Positions 44,215 to 55,670 of a DNA stretch of 64,000 bases are shown in pieces. The stretch's first letter is position 1, and every line of letters begins with the position of its first letter. A program made the position numbers and the translations under genes. The stretch lies in assembly GCA_948146395.1 (NCBI GenBank), contig OX411543.1:64987474-65051473 (forward strand), written 5' to 3'. Below the pieces are notes generated by a model. That model worked only from the letters and a program-made list of their open reading frames with translations, had not been told where the DNA came from and searched no databases. This DNA is from Fragum whitleyi. Lineage: Eukaryota > Mollusca > Bivalvia > Cardiida > Cardiidae.

Positions 44215-45034
44215 TGAATCAAAGCACTGAAAGTACTGACGGTGGACGTTTCTGTTGGCATACAAGAGTGATTAATCCATTTGTTGAGAAAAGAGACAAT
44301 TTACATGTAGAATTACGATAAAAGGAAAATGACTTGAGCCAAGTTCGCACCTTGGTTCAGATATACAATTCTCAACATTTATTGCGATTGTCAACCAAAG
44401 TCCTGTAATTACACGGTTTCGATAACTTTCGGCATTATGCCGGGTGTAGATTAAAGAGTGATTGTCTGATCCATTGGGTATAAAAGGAAAGAAATGACAA
44501 TTGGATTATCTAGGTTATTATCCCTTTTTTTGTAATGCTTATCGATTCTCTGTAATCTCATAATTAAAAATATGGTGTTATCTGCTTTAAAAATTCTATT
44601 TAAGGATAATAATTAATTGTTCCGAGATTTCCATTCTCAAATTTAGAAAGTAAGGTTAAGTAATATAACATGTAAAAAAAAATGCAGACACTCGTTTCGA
44701 GATTGGCTGTCGCGTGTTGAAAAGTAAAGTAAACCCCCTTTGCATAAAGCTTTATCGCATGACCTGAATGCTTTACTTTACCTGCTCGGGCTGTATCGGT
44801 ATTCATGTGTATTCCGGTATTTCCATTTATTAAATATTGATTTATATACATTAGTTGTGTCAGGCGAGATTACCATTCCAGTAATTCCATTCACCAAGTT
44901 TTCATGAGTGACCTCCCATAGACCACTGGAAAACAAGGGGCAAATTAGTGAGCACCAATGTTTTTAAAACCTATTAACATCTGACAGGATTGTTCTTACA
45001 TGGTGTTAACACTGGTGAACGTAAACGTCCACCA
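44215..45034 (+). repeat. GGTGGACGTTT element, uninterrupted copy
   Basis: Starts AATCAAAGCACTGAAAGTAC then GGTGGACGTTTCTGTTGGCATAC and ends GTGTTAACACTGGTGAACGTAAACGTCCACC. The near-terminal GGTGGACGTTT/AAACGTCCACC pair is inverted. Inside, CTTTACTTT...AAAGTAAAG around TTGCATAAAGC forms a small mirrored segment. No coding frame. The class could not be assigned; a DNA transposon with short TIRs is the simplest reading. Other copies: 27693, 37530, and the 3' end at 53735. Confidence 0.8.
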
Positions 45035-45868
45035 AAAATAGAAAACTGTGATTGCATATGAAATGTGACCCTTCAAAAAAAGGACTGTCTTTGAACTGTT
45101 TGAATGGAACGTTTGAAAATCATTTGGATTTAGTAGAGGATGTATTTTGAAATAGGATATACAGAAATGTGGCGACTTTATTGTAGATGCAGAAAATTAC
45201 ATTAAAGGGGAAATTTTCGACCAATAAGAATCGGTACGATTTGCTTTTCCCTGAAGGTCGTTTTTCATTTAAAAAAATCCTTAACAAAAGAGACTTCAAA
45301 ACTGTGGCAAAAACGGAAATCTATTTTCAATTTATAATCAAGTTTTCAAATTCCGCTTGTCGTAGAACCTAGTTAATATGTCAGTCAATTTGACGTCGTT
45401 TATTTGAATTTCCATGCAGAATAATACTTTGCATTTTGTGCCATGATTAGCTTAATTAATGAGATAATGTCCTATTTGAATAACAATTTTGGGTGTGGCG
45501 AAATTTTCTTTTGTCTTACTGAATAAATTGACAGTCAAGTTGTATAGGTAAAGATCATGATGCATATATGCAGGCTGATATTTTTCTATTATACCCGCCA
45601 AAAACTAGAAATATATGGGAAAGCAGCTTAACATCGTTACAGCAGCTTGGCGCTTCGGGTATCGACAAATGAAAACCGTAGACATACATTGTGGAAAATG
45701 GCGGAGGTCAAACAGTACTCTTTGAGTCGAAATACGCGATTTGCTTCGACAATCGGCATGTCAATTTTGGACTTCAAGTGTTCCGTGTTCTAATTATAAA
45801 TCAGTTCAAATGTACATTGTGGTTTTGAAAGAAAGCTTTGAACGGGGATAGGGTAGCACCATATACTC
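45035..45868. other. Non-coding stretch
   Basis: Small frames only (for example 45187-45372), without domains. No repeat recognised. Confidence 0.4.
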
Positions 45869-45872
45869 TTAA

Positions 45873-46220
45873 GAAAGTGGACTCATAATAGTTTCCTAAC
45901 ATTTTGGAACACACGATCTTTCACATTGTAAATCGAGGTTTCCTGATGAAATCATTGGAAACCTCGGTCAACACGGTTGAAGTTCATGACTTCCGATCAT
46001 GTCATTTCTATGTCATTTTGTTTGTGAATAACCGTAGTGTATGTTATTTCATGCGATGGTTTAATAAAGAATATGTTATGTTATGTTTTTAGAGTGGTCT
46101 TGTTTAAATGTTTGATTTAAATGTTTTAATGTTTTGTATTTATATGTACACGATTGAGACAATAATAATAATAAAAAAATGACTTCCGATACGTTGTGAA
46201 ACTATTACGGGTCCACTTCC
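45873..46220. mobile_element. Palindromic MITE, TTAA target (copy 3), split by a LINE tail
   Basis: Left GAAAGTGGACTCATAATAGT, centre GAGGTTTCCTGATGAAATCATTGGAAACCTCGG, right CTATTACGGGTCCACTTCC. TTAA borders lie at 45869-45872 and 46221-46224. The right arm is displaced by a 181-bp insertion at 45998-46178. Confidence 0.88.
45998..46178 (+). mobile_element. 5'-truncated non-LTR retrotransposon 3' end with 12-bp TSD
   Basis: The insert ends GATTGAGACAATAATAATAATAAAAAA, an A-rich (AAT)n tail. The preceding ~150 bp (GTCATTTCTATGTCATTTTG..., TTTAATAAAGAATATGTTATG) look like a 3' untranslated region. ATGACTTCCGAT stands on both sides (45986-45997 and 46179-46190), a perfect target-site duplication. 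Removing the insert restores the MITE. No reverse-transcriptase coding is left, so the clade is unknown. Confidence 0.9.
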
Positions 46221-46224
46221 TTAA

Positions 46225-47389
46225 ATGTATTTGTTTTTTTTTAAATAAATTTAAAAACTATTTACGGGATCGAACTAAGGATATTCAATTGAAGAACCCT
46301 GAACCCATAGCTTGGCTGCATAATTCTTTTTATAGAATTTATTTAAAGGGAATCAAATGCTACAGCCATTACAAAAAAAATCAATTAAGTCTCCTGTCTC
46401 TGAAAAGAAGAGGAGGTTTTTGTTCGGCACATGTTTATATGAAAGGGTGTTGTGATGGAACTACATCTTAAATATTCCCTGAAAATGCAAACAAAAGCGA
46501 CTGAGGCCAGTCTGAACTCACCTTGTTACAAAATTCAGTTATGTTAAGTAGTCGTTAAAAAGTCCGATTCAAGATGGCGTCCAATTTTCAAATGGGGCGT
46601 TGTCACGTGTCTTTTGTTACCGTGTGATCGCGTTTATATCACTTCCGCTTTGAGAGGTGATTTATTTTTACCGTCATTCGTCTGCGACCGAGGCAGACGA
46701 AAATATTTTTCTTCTTCGGCGTGATTTATGAAAATAATGGTTTTCAAAACTTCACAAACCTTTCATAAATTAGATGCAGTACAAACCGAAAATTTTGAAA
46801 GTTTGAACATCAGGATATTAATAAGGTGAATTGTTCGAAATTATTTTGAAACGAAGAATAAGCAGAAGATTACCGAATGTAAAATGATATTTTGTTTGGT
46901 TTCATTTGTTTTTATTCACCAGCACTACATATTTTGACATTTTCACGGTCTTTACCTTAATAAACAAACAAAAATAAAAGCAATGAGATATTAGGTGTTT
47001 AGTCTGCTGTAATTTAAGTGTACCTAAGATGATGCCAAAGGCTTCATTTGAGGCACAAAGCACCGACGCGGAAATACTACATGATGGTGTAGCGTGGCTT
47101 CTTTAACGCAGTATCAGTTAGAGTTGGCTACATTTATTTGGGAACCCTCGGCGATTCTACGATATGGACCTCGGGAATAATAAGGGCACAACAATTAAAA
47201 CGCGCAGTTTCGCACTTGGGTATAATTAGCGTAACAATTATCAACTATCCCGCTAAGGATGGCGCTGCATTAAACAAAATCAACAAAGAATTAAAAAAGG
47301 GAATATTTTTATTTTATAACAATACGCAGTGTTTTACAATTATGATATTGCAAAAAAAAAATAGAAGACGATCAGAAGGAATTAACAAC
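46225..47389. other. Non-coding stretch
   Basis: Frames of 91 (46196-46471) and 85 codons (47138-47395) show no recognisable domain or splice context. No repeat borders recognised. Confidence 0.4.
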
Positions 47390-47530
47390 ATGTGATTTTC
47401 TTAAAGCGAATTGAAAAAACGAAGTTACCCCAGAAGCCGAATTATCTAAAAATATCCTAAAATTACGACACGTACGTCAGAGGTACTTTCAAGTTAACGG
47501 AAAAGTCCGGACGATTTCAGAATGGGCACG
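47390..47530 (+). repeat. Dispersed repeat shared with 30225-30400
   Basis: See 30225. Conserved phrases: GTTACCCCAGAAGCCGAATT, GACACGTACGTCAGAGGTAC and AACGGAAAAGTCCGGACGATTTC. Confidence 0.6.
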
Positions 47531-47629
47531 TCATTACATATAGCCCCTTTTATCCACTATATCGAGATTGTGGCATGCTCTCCCTCAATCACTCAGAACG
47601 TCAAATTCCTTGTCTGAATTTATATCTGG

Positions 47630-47720
47630 ATTTAGGAACTATACTTAACCCAAAAAGAAAAACATCCAGGAACAGGATCAGGATTTAGGAACTATACTTA
47701 ACTCAAAAAGAAAAACATCC
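47630..47720 (+). repeat. Local tandem duplication (about 47 bp x2)
   Basis: GGATTTAGGAACTATACTTAACCCAAAAAGAAAAACATCCA at about 47631 is repeated almost exactly from about 47681 (AACTCAAAAAG in the second unit). Confidence 0.85.
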
Positions 47721-48328
47721 ACAAATATATGTTCTCTGAATAGCTTAAGCGTTTAGGGCCTGATTGCAGATTTTACTTTAATACCTGTCAAAATTGACTT
47801 CCTTTTCTAGAACGATGTTAAGACTGTTGGGTTCCACGTTCCTTTCCGTAGTAAAGCATACTCAGTAAATGTGTCCAGTAAGCTTGCCTGTCTGATGCAC
47901 AAAGGTGAAAAAATTGATTTGCACTGACAGAAATTTTAGCTCATAACAATAAACAGTTTCAAATTCTATGTTTTATAAGCCGACTTTCCCAGTGAAAATG
48001 ACGGTTTAAAAGTCCTCTTGATAATCCACTGTAACTCTTCAAGCAGAAAGCATGACTTTCCAAATGGTTTTATTCACCATGATCACGGAATTAATGCTTA
48101 CCCCACCCACTCTACAATCATTTTGAGTGTTTTACGAAAGTTATATCAGGCAAAGTGCAAAGCTTTTGAATACCAATTTATTTTGTTGGCATTGCATTAG
48201 AGCTCAATAGCGAAATGTGTACTCCTATTCATTACGGAATTTGACAAAGCAAAATACTCGATAACTGTTGAACACGGACATTTTTCCGACATTTTGTTGC
48301 AATCATATTTGTGCCCACTAAGGCGGCA

Positions 48329-48783
48329 TACAGTTAGTTACATCGTGAAATTGATATTTACCTCAATCGAAACCATTCTAACTCACTCACTCAGCGCTCC
48401 ATTCATTAATTCCAAAAACTCACTCAAACCATTCAAAAACGCGCAAATCCATTGAAAAATAAACAATCAACAACTTTATTCAAAATGAATTTTGATAGAA
48501 AATTCACGACTTCACTGACATAGTTCAAATTCTTAGCGTTTCATGGAAATAGAAATAATAAGATATAATAAGAAATAGGAAGCTATCTATAGAACTTGTA
48601 TTCATATTTTATTAAAGGGAGGTAATCAATATCGCTAATTTTGTTCATCCTGAACAAATTAGCGATGTAGGATTACCTCCCATTAATATTCACTCAAAAC
48701 TCGCTCCACACACTCATTCAATTTCAATTCTAAATCATTCCAAAATCATTCACCTCGTCAATTTCACGATGTTGTTCACTGTA
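48329..48783 (-). mobile_element. MITE-A, complete copy, minus orientation
   Basis: Ends ATACAGTTAGTTACATCGTG and CGTCAATTTCACGATGTTGTTCACTGTA. The central hairpin GGGAGGTAATCAATATCGCT...TTAGCGATGTAGGATTACCTCCC is well kept. Very similar to the copy at 23849. Confidence 0.9.
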
Positions 48784-48887
48784 ACTGCATCTTGAACAAG
48801 TTAGTTTCGACGTTCAGGTCAATCTCCACTTTTTTAACATGTTTTATCCAGGAAAACCCGCCTAAATGATAAATATATAGAGAATAA

Positions 48888-49029
48888 CATGTTAGTGTCT
48901 TAGAGTAACAATGTTATCTGGTCGAGGTTGGGAGAATTTATCATGACGAGGCTTTGCCGAGTCATGATAATTTCTCACAGCCGAGACCAGATATCATTGA
49001 CATTTTAAGACATTTACATGTTATTCTAT
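48888..49029. repeat. Long hairpin with GAGGCTTTGCCGAG loop (copy 4)
   Basis: Arms of about 60 bp: AGAATAACATGTTAGTGTCTTAG...ATCTGGTCGAGGTTGGGAGAA facing TTCTCACAGCCGAGACCAGAT...ACATGTTATTCT. The inner half (CGAGGTTGGGAG, loop) matches 15922; the outer arms differ. So this is a related element with changed ends, or a shared core. Confidence 0.85.
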
Positions 49030-49676
49030 TTATCATGCAATAATTTTTCAGCACTTGATCACAATAACCCCATAAAAATCAAAGAAATTCAGGTGAAAGT
49101 GTATGCACATTGATTGTAAAAATAGACTGCCTGATATCATGGTATGTTATCAGACAGGTGATATAAGGTCAATACAGGCTTCATTGCATGATAAATTGAC
49201 AATAAACTAAAACTTCAGCTATTTGAAAATTCATTATTTTCTGTTCATAAAACCAGGATGAATTTGCTATTTTCAAAAAGAACAATATTTTTTTTTCAAA
49301 CTTTACAGTCTATATTCAATTTTAACCCACACTGCATCTATGTTGGGAAAGTCTTTGAAATTGGATTAGTCTAAAATTGTTTGTTTTATTGTATCTGGCT
49401 TTAGAAAACTAAAATTACAAATCGCCATCGTTTAGGCCGGTTTACCTGGAGCATGGATCATATATTTTGCAGGTATTTTTGTAATAATTGATGGGTGTGT
49501 CATGACAGAGGTCAAGGGACGGGTTTAATGGTCCATACATTGTTTTTGCATCCAATTCATAACAAACATGGTTGGCCTATATATGCTTTAATATGGCGCA
49601 CTAACTTGGCCGAAAGGCTTTTATTAGTCCTGCAAGTTTATATTTGGATGTACATTCCTAATTTAAATTTTCATCA
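49030..49676. other. Non-coding stretch
   Basis: A short inverted pair TTATCATGCAATAA/TTGCATGATAAATT flanks 49034-49198, continuing the ATTCTATTTATCATGCAAT after the hairpin. No gene seen. Confidence 0.35.
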
Positions 49677-49914
49677 GGGCCCAAGATTATAAAACTTTTT
49701 TCAGGCTCAGGCTAAATTATCTCAAATTTCAGTTTGAGATTAAAGCCGTAAATCTGTTCATTACTCATTTAAATGTAACATAAAGCTGATATTAATAAGT
49801 TGTTATAAACTTATTAACTTATTAATATCATTTTTTATTTTAATACATTTATTTTAATTTGAAATTTGAGAAAATTGAGCCTGAGCCTGAGAAAAGTATT
49901 ATAACCTTGGGCCC
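49677..49914. mobile_element. Palindromic element with GGGCCCAAG ends (copy 1)
   Basis: Left GGGCCCAAGATTATAAAACTTTTTTCAGGCTCAGGCT and right AGCCTGAGCCTGAGAAAAGTATTATAACCTTGGGCCC are inverted. The interior has a further mirrored AATAAGTTGTTATAAACTTATTAACTTATT. 238 bp, non-coding. Second copy at 55671 and a solo end at 9480. Confidence 0.85.
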
Positions 49915-50784
49915 AAATATTGATCAATAATACGGATGTACTCATCTAAATTTTGGACGTCCACCATAATTTCTGGGGCTCCATGTGCATAACATGGACT
50001 TGCAACCAACAAAGAATTGGTACACCTCCAGACAATTAAGGGTACACCCATCTTAATTTGAGATGCACGTCGATTTTAGCGCGCACAACGTTTAGCAGGC
50101 TTTCGACCCAAAATACTTTATATACAGTTAATACTTGTCCGTTTCAATCTTCTTTGAACTCTTTGTTTGATGGTCCGAACGTTCGTTTGTGCGCTTGATT
50201 GATTGTTCGTCTTTTTTTTCCTTTCTTTTTTGTTTTGATATCTTGATTTACATGAAGGATTACATGATTGTTTATAAAAAGAGCTTAAACTGTAAAAGGT
50301 CAATCGATTTTAAACGAAAGTAATATCCAAGCTCTTAGTCAACGTGTGTTCCAATGGGCTCCGATATCGGGGAATCCATTTTCGTGTCTAAAAGGTAAAA
50401 ACTGTTTCCAACGTCACACTAGCTCTCTCGCCAGATCTCCTCTAGTGTCGAGACTTGACTGCGGAACTCAATTGGATTCTGTGACACAAGTTTTAATAGA
50501 CAGCTGGGCGATTTTCACTGCGCAAGGTTTTTCGCTTTTAGCGGTTTTCTGTCTTTATCAGCTTATTAGCGTGTTTTAGAGAAATAGCATTTCGATTTGC
50601 ATTTCCTTATATGAATCTTCGGTTCTTTTTCATATGATAGATTGTTGTGAAAGAGAAGGGACTTAAATCAAAAGTACTTGAAAAAGCAGTACTGCTGTTA
50701 CATTATCATTTGAGTGCGTTTTAAGCGAGATTTTAATACTGTATTTAATGTTTATGTTTATGATTTTGTTTTCCATTTTTAATA
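49915..50784. other. Non-coding stretch
   Basis: Frames at 50118-50303 (minus) and 50346-50579 (plus) show no domain. No repeat recognised. Confidence 0.4.
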
Positions 50785-51001
50785 CGTCACGCGAAAAGCG
50801 ACTATCCTGGAAATACGAAAAGTGTTGACCCTGTTCAGAATGCGCGATCTGTGCACACTGACTAGGATCGAAATGTTTTGCACGTTTAATAACTTCGGAA
50901 TCTAAAATAATAATTGTTATATACATAATTGATGTTTGTAATTATTTCCTAAATCCAATAATTCTTACAGCGTTCCCAGATGGTACCTTTTTGCGTGACT
51001 G
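50785..51001. mobile_element. GTGACSG...CCATCTG MITE (copy 3)
   Basis: Left CGTCACGCGAAAAGCGACTATCCTGG; right CCCAGATGGTACCTTTTTGCGTGACTGG, inverted. The interior GTGTTGACCCTGTTCAGAATGCGCGATC...GACTAGGATCGAAA matches the palindrome of copies 1 and 2. Lies about 600 bp upstream of the RASGRF-like start codon. Confidence 0.75.
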
Positions 51002-51602
51002 GCAACATTAATTCTATTTTACAATGTATTTTTGTTATGTTTTTCAGAAAATGCGACTACGCAGATTTTGTTAGATTTACAAGGTGCAACGACGTAAAAT
51101 AATACAGCCAAATGATTAATTGTATCTGGAATACAATACCTATATAGATATCCGAAACATGATGTAGTGACAAAGTTTGTATGAATTACATAATAATGTA
51201 GGGATAGGCAGAATATCCTACACTTATTAGATGACAGAGGAGTGATAGAAATACAATACATCTGCCTTTTAGAATCTGTTCACGACAAAGTTTGGCCTAC
51301 TTATATTACGACTAGCTCAAGGAAAGGTCGGAATATGGGTCAGCATTTTCCAAACCTTATATACGGACGTTCTATTTTTATTGCCCTTTAAACTGTGCAT
51401 TTTTCAAAACCATTCTGTGGCGAAGAAAGGGATTAAGTGTCTTTCCAACTCAAATAAGCGATGTGGACTATGGGTAGGACAAAACATAACGGTTTTTCAA
51501 TATTCCCGGACAGTTTGATGTAAAGTGATTCTCATCGTCTTTAAAAAGAAACTCGGGCGTATATTACAAGGATATATAAATTACGACAAATCCGGTCAAA
51601 AG

Positions 51603-51866
51603 ATGCAGAAAAGTATTCGATTTAACGACAATCAGCTTATGTATCTAGTCTCTAAAGCCAGGCGGGAAAATAATATGTCGGGATTTCTGTACAAGAAGAG
51701 CTCGGACACCGGAAAGTGGCAGCAGAGGTTTTTCGTTTTATTCCAGAATATACTCTTTTATTTTGAAAATGAGACGACATCCCGACCGTCGGGCGCTGCC
51801 TTTCTCGAGGGGTGCTACTGTGAACGAGTCATCACTCCCCTTAAAGGAAAGGAAACTGATAAACAG
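51603..51866 (+). CDS. RASGRF: RASGRF-like Ras guanine-nucleotide exchange factor, exon 1 (N-terminal PH domain)
   Basis: 88 codons begin MQKSIRFNDNQ and continue with GFLYKKSSDTGKWQQRFFVL, FQNILFYFENE, SRPSGAAFLEGCYCERV and end GKETDKQ. The start MQK-(S/G)-(I/V)-R, the GFL-KK...KWQ-FF/WFAL strand, LFYFE and RPSG/A-LLEGC-C-R are the signature of the first PH domain of vertebrate RASGRF1/2. These are membrane-recruited, calmodulin-regulated exchange factors for Ras and Rac, with PH-coiled coil-IQ-DH-PH-REM-CDC25 order. The exon ends at a strong donor CAG|GTAAGT (GT at 51867) in phase 0. I chose the ATG at 51603: it matches the family start and has A at -3, while the frame upstream has a stop at 51516-51518. 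The rest of the PH domain and all later domains must lie in other exons; I could not find the next exon before 64000. Confidence 0.9.
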
Positions 51867-54554
51867 GTAAGTTTTTAAAAAAAATAGTTTATTCCCCTAA
51901 TAAACCAACTGCGAACCCCTATCTAACCCGTTTTTACCCACGAAATGTCGTATATATGCCAAATACATCATTCTTTCTTTTATGTTGTTTTAAACATAGT
52001 CTAAATTCAAAAGAGTTTCAGGCGGAAACCAAATAATTGAAATGTGTGCCAACCTGAAAAAGAGCCATCCTAATGGGTAGAGAAAATCGTCAGAAGCACG
52101 GGCAATTGTTTCATTAACCTATTTATGTCTAACATTTTATTATATATAAGTCTTGAATATAACATAATATTACAAAAATCGAATAACAAAACAAGCGCTT
52201 AAGGCCGGAAGAAACGAAATTGCAATTTCTATTTATTTTTTTTCTTCAAATCATTTTATACTTAATAGGGACTTTATCCATGAAAATATTTTTGTAGATC
52301 TTGTTTCAAACAAATTACCAACATGGGAACATCTGAATATGTGTCTAGAGTTATCTCCAACAACAGATAAGTAGAAACAGACAATTTATGCTACGGTCGG
52401 ACTGCACGTCTGCGCAGGCTGTTCTTAGTATACGCTGTCTGAAAAAGCCATTTATTTTATAACTATACAAATATCTATGTGATAACATCTCATATGATAT
52501 TTTTTATGATTTCACATGGATATTTTTAGAACAATGACACAATGAGGTTATTTTTAGAAACTTGAATATCTGGTAGAAACATCGACAATAACAAGACAAA
52601 TAGAGGTTATAAGATTAATATAATATATACTTAGTGTACTGTATGAAAAAAAATCTAACTCGGTTGTGGGAATTGATAATTGTCTCTGCAGTACAAGTAC
52701 ATAAGAGTATATACCATATATGTATACACAAGGAATATGTTGTAAACTTCATAACATGTTTGCATGCATAGTCTTGTCGTACAAAATGACTACAATTTAT
52801 GTATGTTATTTTAATTACGAGTGTTTTTACATCTATATTGGCTGAAATCTCCCTGTAAATACCACTTATTCCAGACGGTTCATTTGCATATTGACAACGG
52901 CATGGAAAATTAGTTGAATTGCGGAATTTCTGTCTTAATTACATCCAGTTGTAACTTTGACTGGCCCTTTTAAATTTGGAGAAAGGAATGGATTTGAAAA
53001 AAAAATGAAAATGTTGATGAAGAACGAAAAAAACTTTAGACCACAAATAGCACCAAACAACTATATTTATAAGGAACAAACGAAATCTCGCAAATACAGC
53101 TGCGGCTTCAATGTTAATGACATCATCGAAAATCTACATTTCTAAAACGTAGGCAATCATGGTAACTTGTCTTCCGCAAATGACAGACAAAACGACGTCA
53201 TCGCTAGGTGACTAAAATGTCGTAACAACAACTAATTTATTTAGCATTAGAAGAATCTTTATCTCAATGTAGCTTGTTACATAAAATTTGAATTGCAAGA
53301 CAATGTTTTGCTTGTGTTGATTTTTCTCATATTCTCCATGAAGATAGGTAAACAAAGTTATAAATCCTGATTTTTTGCGGGATTTTTCATCTTCTCTACA
53401 GAACGTGCGTATGGTTATTAATTTAAAGACGGTGAAAAAGCTAAGGGTATTTAGTACCATGCAAAAGTCTGGTCCGTTTATCACTTTACTCAAGGATGCG
53501 CACTACAAATTACATTGCATGGATGTTTATACACTACCAGTTTTCTCTCATACAGCGGGCCACAAGTTCAGTCACTTTGTTTTTGTTTCCCCTACAACAC
53601 GGGAAGACTCATTTGGCGAATCACCGCCTAGTCGTTTAATAACAATCCTGCGCAAAAGTTTAAAACGCGTGATTAAGGAATGGCAGCTGGTTTCGCATTT
53701 AAAAGGAATCTTTGAATAAACTTCAAATGGGTTGGAATTCTTGTATATAATCTCATTTTCAATGTGCACAGTTGTCAGGCAAAAACAAGACTTGAAGAAA
53801 CGAAAATTAAACCCAAGTTGGAACTACTTTTTTGAAAAAGCTATTAACATCTTACCAGGTTTTTCTCACGCACTAACACTGGTAGACGTAAAGTCGTCCA
53901 CCAAAAATGATCCATATGCCACAAGTTTCTACCATAACCTGCTTAAAACGTGTAGTTTGACAAGGATCGCCTTTTTACGCACATCTCAGATGGTCCCTTT
54001 TCGGCTGACGGTTCACAATTGATTAAAACCCATTACCTTAGTCGATATGCGTTTTTGGATTTGGTCTAGCGTCGCCGTTTCCATGGATTTTTCTCTAATT
54101 ATCAGTTAGATAAACTAACTTGTCAAGAGTGATAAATGCATAAATAAGTATTATGGCGAGAGGGAAAGCTGTATTACATGCAATATTAGTTCATCACAAC
54201 TAAAAAGATTTGATCTACCAAACAATGTTAACATATGCAAATTTCATATGCTTTTAATATGATCTTGAGTTATCTGTGACAAATAGTGAAATACTGTCCA
54301 TATTTGGACAAGTTCTTATGGGTTGCGTTCTGTTGCCAAAACTTTTATTTGTTGGGTATTTTTACACGTTTTTGGATTTCACAAATCTAATCCCATGTCG
54401 ATTGATGGTCTACTCGACAACTGAATGGTACAATGTATTTTTTTCTTTGGAAGAACTTGCTATGCAAGAACTTACGAAAAATATCTTTCGCATGTCCTCT
54501 AAAATCGGTGTCCCTGGTCGCTTGGTAGAGCTTTGGTATCTTAACCAAAAGATG
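51867..54554 (+). other. First part of RASGRF intron 1
   Basis: No continuation of the PH domain was recognised. A 114-codon + frame at 53375-53719 follows an acceptor-like TCTTCTCTACAG, but its translation does not resemble the RASGRF PH domain. A half hairpin (52630-52690) matches the right arm of 15922. The intron probably runs past the window end, making it longer than 12 kb. Confidence 0.55.
53735..53912 (+). repeat. GGTGGACGTTT element, 3' end only
   Basis: AGTTGTCAGGC...TTGAAAAAGCTATTAACATCTTACCAGG...CACTAACACTGGTAGACGTAAAGTCGTCCACCAAAAATGA matches the last ~170 bp of the copies at 37530 and 44215. CTCAGATGGTCCCTTTTCGGCTGACGG follows at 53985-54012, which is a solo end of the GTGACSG MITE family. 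Confidence 0.65.
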
Positions 54555-54885
54555 TACAGTGAACAACATCGTAAAATTGACAAGATGAATAATTTTGGAA
54601 TGATTTGGAATGATATTGAATGAGTTTGTGGGGCGAGTTTTGAGTGAAGTTAATGGGAGGTAATCCAATATCGCAAATTTTGTTCAAGATGAACAAAATA
54701 AGCGATACTAATTATCTCCATTAAAAAAATTGCATATATGATCTATAAATAGCTTCCTATTTATTCAAGATCTAGTCAGACGCTGTCAATTTCAATTAAT
54801 TCAGTGAAATCTCGTGTTTTTTTTTTGTTTTTGTTTTTTTTTCAAGCAATTTTAATTTTGAACGAAGTTGTTGTTAAATGATTTT
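54555..54885 (+). mobile_element. MITE-A, right end missing
   Basis: TACAGTGAACAACATCGTAAAATTGACAAGATGAATAATTTTGGAATG at left, the central GGGAGGTAATCC...CAAATTTTGTTCAAGATGAACAAAATAAGCG, and AGCTTCCTATTTATTCAAGATC. It breaks off after TTTTGAACGAAGTTGTTG. Confidence 0.8.
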
Positions 54886-54939
54886 ACAATTTGAAATTTT
54901 CATGAAGTATATATCATTGAGTAGCGTAGAATGCCACAT

Positions 54940-55080
54940 ACTGTAAATATAAAGTCATCTAATGGTCTACATATACTTTGAGACCTTATCTAGCTTCTAA
55001 ATACAAAGTGAAGACTGGTAAGACTGAGCGGATGCACAGGCTGGCCAGAAGCTTTGGAAATAACACGCAAAGGCTTATTT
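54940..55080 (-). repeat. CCGCACAGTCTGACCAGAGTC repeat (copy 3, inverted)
   Basis: CCACATACTGTAAATATAAAGT...AATGGTCTACATATACTTTGAGACC...AAAGTGAAGACTGGTAAGACTGAGCGGATGCACAGGCTGG is the reverse complement of 28855-28997 with moderate divergence. Confidence 0.65.
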
Positions 55081-55340
55081 AATGTAACTTTATATACGTT
55101 ATACAATATCGCTGATATTGTTGAATATGAACGAAATTAGCTAAATGTATTACACCCCCCCCCCCTTTAATAAAAATTTACATACAAATTCTTTGAAAAA
55201 GTCTTATGTCTATACTTACAAATAAGACGCTTCCAAATTGTTAGAAATCATAGATTTTTTTTCGAGTGATTTGAATCCAGATGGCGATCTGTTTTAGAGA
55301 TTTTTGAACGGTTCGACTTAGTTATTTGAATGGTCGATGA
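55081..55340 (+). mobile_element. MITE-A interior with poly-C run
   Basis: CAATATCGCTGATATTGTTGAATATGAACGAAATTAG, then TTACACCCCCCCCCCCTTTAATAAAAATTTACATACAAATTC and TGTTTTAGAGATTTTTGAACGG. As at 19683, the C run replaces the CTCCC of TTACCTCCCTTTAATA. Confidence 0.65.
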
Positions 55341-55670
55341 ACTGTAACAATCTTTTAAACGACCACTCAGTTTTCACTGAAAAAGTAAAATTTCCCTTGG
55401 TATGTGAAATTGAAAATAATTTAAGGGTTTCGGAAAAATCATTCAAAGAGAAGTTCCAATTAATTTGCCCGGAAAGATTAGAGGACAGCAACGAATTTTT
55501 GTGAAGAGTATTCAAGGGTGGCCCCGATTTTATAATTAGCATTAGTGGGTGGGGTTATTCTAATATTTTCAGCTTGTTTGAGAAAGAAAGCAATCTTCTA
55601 TAATTTTATATCGTTCATGCAAACGTCATCGAAGATGGCCACTTATTCGATTGAGCTCCGAGTAATTCTG

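Noticed and set aside
53375..53719. 114-codon plus frame after an acceptor-like CTTCTCTACAG, tested as RASGRF exon 2
   Set aside because: The translation (NVRMVINLKTVKKLRV...) lacks the expected second half of the PH domain (YYFTV-type strand, W of the final helix), and no donor in the right frame was seen.
54276..54623. 115-codon plus frame
   Set aside because: Its last third is MITE-A sequence and the rest has no domain pattern.
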